A DNA stretch of 5,744 nucleotides from Clostridia bacterium. Lineage in GTDB: Bacteria > Bacillota > Clostridia > Oscillospirales > CAG-272. The DNA lies in the NCBI GenBank assembly GCA_017958845.1, contig JAGDBW010000135.1:1-5744 (forward strand), read 5' to 3'. The notes under the pieces were generated by a model. The model searched no databases and was not told where the DNA came from. It saw only the letters and a program-made list of their open reading frames with translations. Below are positions 1-5,744 of the stretch, piece by piece; the first letter of the stretch is position 1, and every line of letters begins with the position of its first letter. The translations under genes and the position numbers were made by a program.

Positions 1-407
1 CTCTACTGGGTCGGCATGGCGCGCCTCGTGCGCGGACAGGTGCTCTCCCTGCGCGAGCAGGAGTTTGTTCTGGCCGCCAAAGCCATGGACGTCTCCCCCC
101 TGCGCATCATCACCCGCCACATGCTGCCCAACTGCATCTCCGTCATCTTTATTTCCGCCGCTCTGCAGATCCCCTCGGCCATCTTTACCGAGAGTTTTCT
201 CAGCTTTCTCGGCCTCGGCGTCTCCATGCCCATGCCCAGTCTCGGCTCTCTCGCCTCCGACTATCGCGGACAGATGACCATCCAGGGACGCGGATACCTC
301 TTTATCATCCCGTCGCTCATCATCTTCCTGATCGTCTTGTCGCTCAACCTGCTCGGTCAGGGCCTGCGCGACGCCTTTGACCCCAAACTCAAGGAGGTGA
401 GCAAATA

Positions 408-408
<1 letters not shown>
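1..408 (+). CDS. oppC: Oligopeptide ABC transporter permease OppC, C-terminal part (5' end outside window)
   Basis: Inner-membrane permease subunit that, with OppB, forms the channel for peptide import. Only the last 135 codons are visible, in frame from base 1 to a TAA stop. Residues 18-44 of the fragment hold the EAA loop ([12 protein letters not shown], then [10 protein letters not shown]), the cytoplasmic coupling helix that docks on the ATPases. The Gly usual in this loop appears as Asp (residue 30). Hydrophobic membrane segments follow at about residues 45-73 and 99-119, and the tail [14 protein letters not shown] is typical of OppC/DppC C-termini. The stop shares one base with the oppD start (TAATG), so translation is probably coupled. 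The family is certain. OppC rather than DppC rests on the OppA-like binding protein in the same cluster. Confidence 0.93.
391..400 (+). promoter_or_regulatory. Ribosome binding site for oppD
   Basis: AAGGAGGTGA is a perfect ten-base complement to the usual 16S rRNA 3' tail. It lies inside the last codons of oppC, with 10 bases between AGGAGG and the ATG at 408. It fixes the oppD start and suggests efficient re-initiation across the one-base overlap. Confidence 0.85.
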
Positions 409-1416
<1,008 letters not shown>

Positions 1417-1424
<8 letters not shown>

Positions 1425-2424
1425 AGCCGCCGCCCCCCGTCCCCTGCTCGAGGTCAGAGACCTCAAAATGTATTTCAACATCCCCGACGGGCTCTTCCGT
1501 ACCCGCCAGCTCAAAGCCGTGGACGGCGTCAGTTTTTCGCTCTTGCCCGGCGAGACGCTGGGACTGGTCGGCGAGTCCGGCTGCGGAAAGACCACCGTCG
1601 GCCGCACGCTGATGCACCTCTACCGCCCCACGGGCGGCGAGATCATCTTTGACGGCCGGACCATCCGGAGCCGCGCGGACGTCAAGTACCTGCGCAGCCG
1701 GATGCAGATGGTCTTTCAGGACCCCTACTCCTCGCTCGACCCGCGCATGACGGTCGAGGACATCATCGCCGAGCCGCTCGACGCGCACAAACTCTACGCG
1801 TCCAAAGAAGAACGCCACCGCAAAGTCAAAGAACTGATGGACGCGGTGGGCCTCTCCTCCGAGCACGCCACCCGCTACGTCCACGAGTTTTCGGGCGGAC
1901 AGCGTCAGCGCATCGGCATCGCCCGCGCGCTGGCCCGGGAGCCCTCCATGATCGTCTGCGACGAGCCGGTGTCGGCCCTGGACGTGTCCATCCAGGCGCA
2001 GGTCATCAACATGTTCGAAGACCTGCAAAAGGACCGGGGACTGACCTACCTCTTTATCGCCCACGACATCTCAGTCGTCAAGCACATCTCCCGCCGCATC
2101 GCGGTCATGTACCTGGGGCATCTGGTCGAGCTGGCCGACGCCAACGAACTCTACCGCACCCCCCTGCACCCCTACACCATCTCGCTGCTCTCGGCGGTCC
2201 CGATCGCCGACCCGGACAAAGAACGCGACCGGCAGCGGATCGTGCTGGAGGGCGACGTCCCCAGTCCACTGCACATGCCCTCGGGCTGTCCCTTCCGCAC
2301 CCGCTGTCCCCACGCCTGCGAGACGTGCGCCGAGCGGCGTCCCGAAAGCGTGGAAGTTTCGCCCGGGCACTTCGTCGCCTGCCATATCATCAAGCGACCG
2401 GCGCCCCCCGCCCCCCACGAGTGA
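1417..2424 (+). CDS. oppF: Oligopeptide ABC transporter ATP-binding protein OppF
   Basis: Second cytoplasmic ATPase of the transporter, 335 residues, partner of OppD. Motifs are intact: Walker [10 protein letters not shown] (52-60), Gln101 in [10 protein letters not shown], signature FSGGQRQR (158-165), Walker B MIVCDEP with Glu183, D-loop SALD (186-189) and His216 in AHD. The Q-loop form [11 protein letters not shown] and the start [20 protein letters not shown] are OppF/DppF-like. The C-terminal domain has Cys291, Cys297, Cys304 and Cys322 with exactly the spacing seen in OppD, plus an extra Cys301, suggesting a second iron-sulfur site. The start overlaps the last eight bases of oppD. GAGGAGG at 1401-1407 lies nine bases upstream and fixes the ATG. 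The C-terminus is a short Pro/Ala-rich tail (RPAPPAPHE) whose DNA runs into the unusual C-rich spacer. Confidence 0.95.
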
Positions 2425-2577
2425 CAGACCCACCCGAGCCCCAAGCGAGACCCCCAAAAGATCGCACCCCCTCCCCCCCGCCCGACCGCCGGACGCCCTC
2501 CGCCTCCGCCGGCCGACGACAAACCCCGACAAAGAGAAACCCGAACACCCGACCACCAAAACCAAACAACAAAAAAC
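2425..2577 (+). other. T-depleted, C/A-rich intergenic spacer between oppF and oppA
   Basis: By direct count, the + strand holds 75 C, 49 A, 25 G and only 4 T in these 153 bases, and positions 2506-2577 contain no T at all (33 A, 29 C, 10 G). The 5' part is C-rich (54 of 96) and the 3' part changes to A/C. An RNA of this composition should be largely unstructured and resembles the C-rich, G-poor sequence that Rho loads on. An open frame runs through it only because T-free DNA cannot contain stop codons. I see no gene, promoter or terminator here. Confidence 0.75.
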
Positions 2578-2579
2578 TT

Positions 2580-2604
2580 TCACTGTCATTCTTGCTGGCA
2601 GTGA
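2580..2604 (+). repeat. Inverted repeat / short hairpin just upstream of the oppA ribosome binding site
   Basis: Arms TCACTG (2580-2585) and CAGTGA (2599-2604) are perfect complements. In RNA the stem extends to eight pairs (TCACTGTC with GGCAGTGA, one G-U) around a nine-base loop. No T-run follows, so it is not a standard terminator. It lies 11 bases before the GGAGG of oppA. It could be an mRNA processing or stabilising hairpin that sets oppA level, or an operator. The sequence does not decide between them. Confidence 0.55.
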
Positions 2605-2615
2605 TCGAATAACAT

Positions 2616-2620
2616 GGAGG
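2616..2620 (+). promoter_or_regulatory. Ribosome binding site for oppA
   Basis: GGAGG with a seven-base spacer to the ATG at 2628. This supports that start, which is also immediately followed by a well-formed lipoprotein signal peptide. The ATG at 2614 overlaps this site and is out of frame with oppA. Confidence 0.8.
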
Positions 2621-2627
2621 TATTATC

Positions 2628-4448
2628 ATGACACGCAAAATCACCAAGATCATCGCCCTGTTGCTGCTGGCTTGCATCTGCGTGGCCTCGTTTGCCGCTT
2701 GCGAGAAAAAGAAAAAAGACGAGAGCACGACAGAACCCGCGGCCACCGAGCCTACCGTGGTCAAAGCTGACAGTCAGAACCTGACCGTCTGCGTCGGCCC
2801 TGATCCCGAGACGCTCGACCCGGCGCTCAACGCGTCGGTGGACGGCGCCATCATCACCACCAACGCCTTTGCCGGCCTCTACGGCTACAAAGCGGGCGCT
2901 GACGGAAAGATCGAGATGGTCCCCGAATGCGCGCAGGCCATCGTGACGCCCACGGCCATCGAAGGCGGCAAGTATCAGTACGTCATCACCCTCAAAGAAG
3001 GCCTGAAATGGTCCGACGGCACGGCGATGAAAGCGTCCGACTTCACCTTCTCCTGGCAGAGGGCGGCCGATCCCGAGACGGCAGCCGACTACTGCTACAT
3101 GTTCGATGTCATCGACGGTTTCAGCTATGAGGTAGGCGAATGCAACCTCAACGTCACCGCCGACGACGAAGCCGGCACCATCACCATCGTGACCGCCGCC
3201 TACTGCAGCTACTTCGATCAGCTGCTGGCCTTCCCGACCTACTTCCCGGTCCGCTCCGACATCGTCGCCGACGCTGCCTGGGCGACCAGCCCCTCCACCT
3301 ACATCACCAACGGCCCGTTCCGCATGAGGAGCTGGACGGTCGGCTCCAACATCGTCTTTGAGAAGAACCCCAACTACTGGGATGCCGACAACGTCACCCT
3401 GGAGACCCTGACCTACTTCCTCTCCGACGATGACGACGCCATCTACGCCAACTACACCAACGGCACGCTGCAGTACACCACCTCCGTGCCCGTCTCGTTG
3501 ATCCCCTCGCTCAAGACCAGCGCCGACCGTATGAACGTCGACTTCTTCATCGGCGATTACATCGGCACCTACTTCCTGGAGTTCAACGTCAACATCTCCT
3601 TCAAGCCCGGCCAGACCAAAGCCTCCTCCGACGCGGCCGCCTGGACCGACTGGACCCCCGCGCAGAACGCCGAAGTGCGCCACGCGCTGGGTCTGCTCAT
3701 TGACCGCAACTACATCGTCAACCAGGTCACCGGCGCCGGCCAGCTGCCTGCCTACGGCTTTGTGCCCGCCGGCATGGACGACGGCGCGGGCAACGAGTTC
3801 CGTCAGTACGCCGACGACTGGTGGAGCGTCTCCGCCGCCGAGTACGAAAACAACTGTGCCGAAGCCGTCACTATCCTCAAACAGTACTACACGTACGATG
3901 AGGCGACCGGCAAGTTCACCGATTTCCCGATCTTCGACTACAGCATCAACCCCACCTCCGGCAACATCGCCATCTGCGGTGCCATCCAGAACATGTGGGA
4001 GAGCTACGGCATTGAGACCGACATCGACCAGCGCACCTGGTCGGTCATTCAGACCGCTCTGACCGAAGGTGACTTCACCATGAGCCGTCTGGGCTGGATC
4101 GCGGACTACAACGACCCGGTCAACTTCCTGGAGATCTACCTCTCCGGTTCCGGCAACAACCATCCGCGCCTGGGCAAAGACGGGATCGGCGCCCAGAACG
4201 TCTACGGTCCCGACGGCAACCAGGGCTGGGCGGACTACGACGCCCTGATCGCCGCGATCAAGGTCACCTCCGACCCCGAAGAGCGCGCCGACCTGATGTA
4301 CACCGCCGAAGAGTGGCTGCGTGACACCTACTCGGTCCTGCCCGTCTACTACTACACCAACCCGTACCTGTGCAGCACCAAGCTGGTCAACTACCTCTAC
4401 TCGCCTCTCGGCTGGGTGTCCTTCAAGACCGCCTACTTCATCAAGTGA
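2628..4448 (+). CDS. oppA: Oligopeptide-binding lipoprotein OppA (SBP_bac_5 family)
   Basis: Extracytoplasmic substrate-binding protein of 606 residues that captures peptides for the OppBCDF importer. It is somewhat longer than E. coli OppA (about 540). The N-terminus has basic residues, a hydrophobic stretch (8-22) and a lipobox-like FAAC ending at Cys25, so it should be lipid-anchored. A Lys-rich, then Thr/Glu/Pro-rich linker (26-45) follows. OppA-like blocks appear in order: PDPETLDPALN (58-68), KWSDGTAMKASDFTFSWQRA (127-146), NGPFRMRSW (228-236), LPAYGFVPAG (373-382), GWIADYNDP (489-497) and LPVYYYTNPYL (571-581). Trp490 and Asp493 sit where Salmonella OppA uses Trp416 and Asp419, the latter gripping the peptide amino terminus. 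Phe at position -3 of the lipobox is less common than Leu. Eight further Cys follow Cys25. The gene is last in the operon, before a terminator. Confidence 0.94.
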   Translation: MTRKITKIIALLLLACICVASFAACEKKKKDESTTEPAATEPTVVKADSQNLTVCVGPDPETLDPALNASVDGAIITTNAFAGLYGYKAGADGKIEMVPECAQAIVTPTAIEGGKYQYVITLKEGLKWSDGTAMKASDFTFSWQRAADPETAADYCYMFDVIDGFSYEVGECNLNVTADDEAGTITIVTAAYCSYFDQLLAFPTYFPVRSDIVADAAWATSPSTYITNGPFRMRSWTVGSNIVFEKNPNYWDADNVTLETLTYFLSDDDDAIYANYTNGTLQYTTSVPVSLIPSLKTSADRMNVDFFIGDYIGTYFLEFNVNISFKPGQTKASSDAAAWTDWTPAQNAEVRHALGLLIDRNYIVNQVTGAGQLPAYGFVPAGMDDGAGNEFRQYADDWWSVSAAEYENNCAEAVTILKQYYTYDEATGKFTDFPIFDYSINPTSGNIAICGAIQNMWESYGIETDIDQRTWSVIQTALTEGDFTMSRLGWIADYNDPVNFLEIYLSGSGNNHPRLGKDGIGAQNVYGPDGNQGWADYDALIAAIKVTSDPEERADLMYTAEEWLRDTYSVLPVYYYTNPYLCSTKLVNYLYSPLGWVSFKTAYFIK

Positions 4449-4480
4449 TCTAGGACTCCCCCAAAAACACACAGCATGTC

Positions 4481-4538
4481 CCCGACGGCGGCCGCTTCTT
4501 CTTGAGCAATACGGGGAGCGGCGCCGCCGCTCGTCGGG
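4481..4538 (+). other. Long stem-loop in the oppA 3' untranslated region
   Basis: CCCGACG (4481-4487) pairs with CGTCGGG (4532-4538). After a bulged T4531 the stem continues with GCGGC (4488-4492) against GCCGC (4526-4530), giving 12 pairs. CCGCT (4492-4496) can alternatively pair with AGCGG (4517-4521) inside the loop. No T-run follows, so it does not terminate by itself. It sits 32 bases after the oppA stop and just before the terminator hairpin. It may protect the oppA mRNA 3' end, but the role is inferred. Confidence 0.65.
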
Positions 4539-4548
4539 AGACTGTCAG

Positions 4549-4585
4549 ACGGCGCACCGTCCTTTCGCGGTGCGCCCGTTTTTTT
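4549..4585 (+). terminator. Intrinsic terminator of the opp operon
   Basis: GGCGCACCG (4551-4559) pairs perfectly with CGGTGCGCC (4568-4576) around an eight-base loop. ACG at 4549-4551 can also pair with CGT at 4577-4579 if one C is bulged. Seven T residues follow at 4579-4585. On the opposite strand no T-run follows the hairpin, so it is one-directional. It separates the opp operon from the MATE gene. Confidence 0.92.
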
Positions 4586-4611
4586 GCCCGCTTGTCCCAC
4601 AGGGGCCGCCC

Positions 4612-4644
4612 CCGTGCCGCCTCCGCGCCGCCCCCGCGCCGCCC
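4612..4644. repeat. GC-rich 11-bp tandem repeat, three copies
   Basis: Copies are CCGTGCCGCCT (4612-4622), CCGCGCCGCCC (4623-4633) and CCGCGCCGCCC (4634-4644). The last two are identical and the first differs at two bases. A degenerate fourth copy (8 of 11 matches) may precede at 4601-4611. The - strand is G-rich with several runs of three to five G. It lies between the terminator and the next promoter. No function is evident. Confidence 0.6.
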
Positions 4645-4687
4645 GCCCGCCAAAGACGTCCCGGCATACCAAACAAAACGACCGCGC

Positions 4688-4735
4688 TGTTTTCTGTTTT
4701 TATCTTTTTTTCCGCGCTTTTTCTCTTTTTCTCTT
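4688..4735 (+). promoter_or_regulatory. T-rich tract upstream of the MATE promoter
   Basis: 33 of 48 bases are T on the + strand. The last 19 bases (4717-4735) are pure pyrimidine and include the 8-base unit CTTTTTCT twice in tandem (4717-4724, 4725-4732), running into the -35 hexamer. T/A tracts at this place can bend DNA or contact the RNA polymerase alpha subunit (UP element). That role is inferred. Confidence 0.4.
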
Positions 4736-4761
4736 GACAACCCGCGCACTTGCTATATCAT
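4734..4761 (+). promoter_or_regulatory. Sigma-A-type promoter for the MATE gene
   Basis: A consensus -35 TTGACA (4734-4739) is followed after 16 bases by TATCAT (4756-4761), five of six matches to TATAAT. TATATC at 4754-4759, preceded by TG at 4751-4752, is an alternative extended -10 but leaves only 14 bases of spacing. Transcription would start near 4768, giving a leader of about 65 bases. The promoter lies downstream of the opp terminator, so the MATE gene is a separate unit. Confidence 0.75.
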
Positions 4762-4803
4762 ATATGTGAATATCTTTTTTGTCCGCCCGCAGGAGGACGG
4801 AAA

Positions 4804-4818
4804 ACGCCGCCCCGGCGT
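4804..4818 (+). other. Leader hairpin just upstream of the MATE ribosome binding site
   Basis: ACGCCG (4804-4809) pairs with CGGCGT (4813-4818) around a three-base CCC loop. The Shine-Dalgarno sequence begins two bases later. A second SD-like AGGAGG (4791-4796) lies upstream with no start codon in useful range. The hairpin could affect ribosome access, but I do not recognise a known riboswitch. Confidence 0.5.
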
Positions 4819-4819
4819 A

Positions 4820-4826
4820 GAGGGAG
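4820..4826 (+). promoter_or_regulatory. Ribosome binding site for the MATE gene
   Basis: GAGGGAG lies six bases before the ATG at 4833. An in-frame TAG at 4818-4820 rules out any longer N-terminus, so 4833 is the first possible ATG in this frame. Confidence 0.75.
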
Positions 4827-4832
4827 TTTTGC

Positions 4833-5744
4833 ATGCGTTCATTTCTGCGCCGCTTTGTCGGCGACCGCGCTTTCTACCGGATGATCCTCGCCGTCGCCGT
4901 CCCCATCATCATCCAGAACGGCGTCACCAACTTTGTCGGCCTGCTCGACAACATCATGATCGGTCGCCTCGGCACCGAGTCCATGTCCGGCGTCTCCATC
5001 GTCAACCAGTTTGTCTTTGTTTTCTCCCTGCTCATCTTCGGCGCCGTCTCCGCGGCCGGCATCTTTACCGCCCAGTATCACGGGGCAGGGGACGCGCAGG
5101 GGGTGCGCCACACCTTCCGCTTCAAAGTCGTCGTCACCGTCGCCTCCGCCGCCGTTTGTATCGCGGTCTTCTGCTTCTTCCGCGCGGAGCTGATCTCGCT
5201 CTTCCTCCACGCCGGCTCCGAGGAGGGCAATCTCGCCCTGACCCTGGCCGAGGGCGAGCGGTATCTGCTCGTCTCCCTGTTCGGGCTCGTCCCGTTCGCG
5301 CTCACCCAGGCCTACGCCTCCACTCTGCGCGAGACGGGCTGCACCGTCCCGCCCATGATCGCCGGGCTGGTCGCGGTGGTGTGCAACTTTGTGCTCAACC
5401 TGCAGCTCATCTTTGGTCTAATGGGCTTTCCCCGCATGGGGGTCGCGGGCGCCGCTCTGGCCACCGTCATCGCCCGCGCGGCCGAACTCGGCACGCTGGT
5501 CGTCTGGACCCACACCCACACGGCGCGCTGTCCCTGGGCGGTCGGCAGCTTCCGGTCTCTCGGCATCCCCGGCCGGCTGTTCGGCCGCATCATCGTCAAA
5601 GGCCTGCCCCTGATGCTCAACGAACTTTTCTGGTCCCTGGCCATCACACTGCGCAACCAGTGCTACGCCACCCGGGGCCTCGACGCGGTGGCGGCGCAGA
5701 ACATCGCCTCCGTGATCTACAACCTGTTCAGCATCGTCTTTCTC
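4833..5744 (+). CDS. MATE family multidrug/metabolite efflux transporter, N-terminal part (3' end outside window)
   Basis: Cation-coupled membrane exporter. The frame is open for 304 codons to the right edge. Typical MATE proteins have about 440-460 residues, so roughly two thirds are present: the N-lobe and the start of the C-lobe. Family hallmarks are AVPIIIQNGVTNF (21-34) in the first helix, GLLDNIMIGRLGTESMSGVS (36-55), the Gln-Tyr-His-Gly-Ala-Gly loop with GDAQGVRHTFRFK (86-98), GMPRMGVAGAA-like GFPRMGVAGAALATVIAR (198-215), which marks the end of the N-lobe, and GRIIVKGLPLMLNELFWSLA (251-270) opening the second lobe. Hydrophobic helices alternate with short charged loops throughout. It has its own promoter and lies after the opp terminator. 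The exported substrate cannot be inferred. MATE members range from drug and dye efflux to flavin and metabolite export. Confidence 0.93.
   Translation, partial: MRSFLRRFVGDRAFYRMILAVAVPIIIQNGVTNFVGLLDNIMIGRLGTESMSGVSIVNQFVFVFSLLIFGAVSAAGIFTAQYHGAGDAQGVRHTFRFKVVVTVASAAVCIAVFCFFRAELISLFLHAGSEEGNLALTLAEGERYLLVSLFGLVPFALTQAYASTLRETGCTVPPMIAGLVAVVCNFVLNLQLIFGLMGFPRMGVAGAALATVIARAAELGTLVVWTHTHTARCPWAVGSFRSLGIPGRLFGRIIVKGLPLMLNELFWSLAITLRNQCYATRGLDAVAAQNIASVIYNLFSIVFL

Noticed and set aside
2325..2612. 95-codon + strand open frame covering the oppF end and the spacer
   Set aside because: It stays open because the spacer has almost no T and so cannot contain TAA, TAG or TGA. The product is Pro/Arg low-complexity and has no convincing ribosome binding site.
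2583..2612. Possible separate promoter for oppA (CTGTCA, 18 bases, GAATAA)
   Set aside because: The -10 match is poor (two of six), and transcription would start at or beyond the ribosome binding site, leaving no usable leader.
2586..4472. Very long open frame on the - strand opposite oppA (628 codons)
   Set aside because: The codon bias of oppA (C/G third positions, few TTA/CTA/TCA codons) removes stops from the complementary strand. The translation is Val/Gly/Asp-rich low-complexity sequence with no recognisable domain, while oppA is unambiguous.
4764..4769. ATG immediately followed by TGA, a minimal start-stop upstream of the MATE gene
   Set aside because: It lies at about the predicted transcription start and has no Shine-Dalgarno sequence before it.
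4321..4772. Small open frames running from the oppA end through the terminator region
   Set aside because: They start inside oppA, read through both hairpins and the GC-rich repeat, and give Pro/Arg/Ser-rich low-complexity products.
4781..4818. Guanidine-type (mini-ykkC) or other known riboswitch in the MATE leader
   Set aside because: Only one ACGG occurs and it is not in a hairpin loop. The two-hairpin ACGR arrangement is missing, and no other known aptamer is recognisable.

Overview
The window is a GC-rich bacterial segment that reads entirely on the + strand. It holds the distal part of an oligopeptide ABC transporter operon (oppC-oppD-oppF-oppA), followed by the first two thirds of a separately promoted MATE-family efflux gene. 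The source looks like a GC-rich member of the Firmicutes, most likely the Clostridia. The grounds are strong Shine-Dalgarno sequences before every start (one is a ten-base perfect match to the 16S rRNA tail), a lipoprotein binding protein with a Lys- and Thr/Glu-rich linker after the lipid-attached Cys, an intrinsic terminator with a clean T-run, and sigma-A-like promoter elements. Coding third positions are strongly C/G-biased. This placement is inference; no rRNA or marker gene is present.

Layout. Positions 1-408 are the C-terminal part of the permease OppC, whose 5' end lies outside the window. oppD (408-1424) overlaps the oppC stop by one base, and oppF (1417-2424) overlaps oppD by eight bases, so these three are tightly coupled. 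A 203-base spacer follows. Its first 153 bases are almost free of T on the + strand (4 of 153). It ends with a short inverted repeat just before the ribosome binding site of oppA (2628-4448), the extracytoplasmic peptide-binding lipoprotein. The stretch 4449-4832 has no gene. It contains a long stem-loop, an intrinsic terminator that closes the opp operon, a short GC-rich tandem repeat, a T-rich tract, and a promoter plus a small leader hairpin for the downstream gene. A MATE transporter gene starts at 4833 and runs off the right edge.

Function. OppA would capture peptides outside the membrane and hand them to the OppB/OppC channel (OppB presumably encoded just upstream of the window). OppD and OppF would power import by ATP hydrolysis. 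Both ATPases carry an identically spaced four-cysteine motif (C-X5-C-X6-C-X17-C) in the C-terminal domain, as expected for an iron-sulfur cluster site. The MATE protein is a cation-coupled exporter with its own promoter, and nothing in the sequence ties it functionally to peptide uptake.

I see no new multi-gene system here. The parts least explained by the genes are the T-depleted spacer before oppA, the paired hairpins after oppA, and the repeat/T-tract/leader arrangement before the MATE gene.
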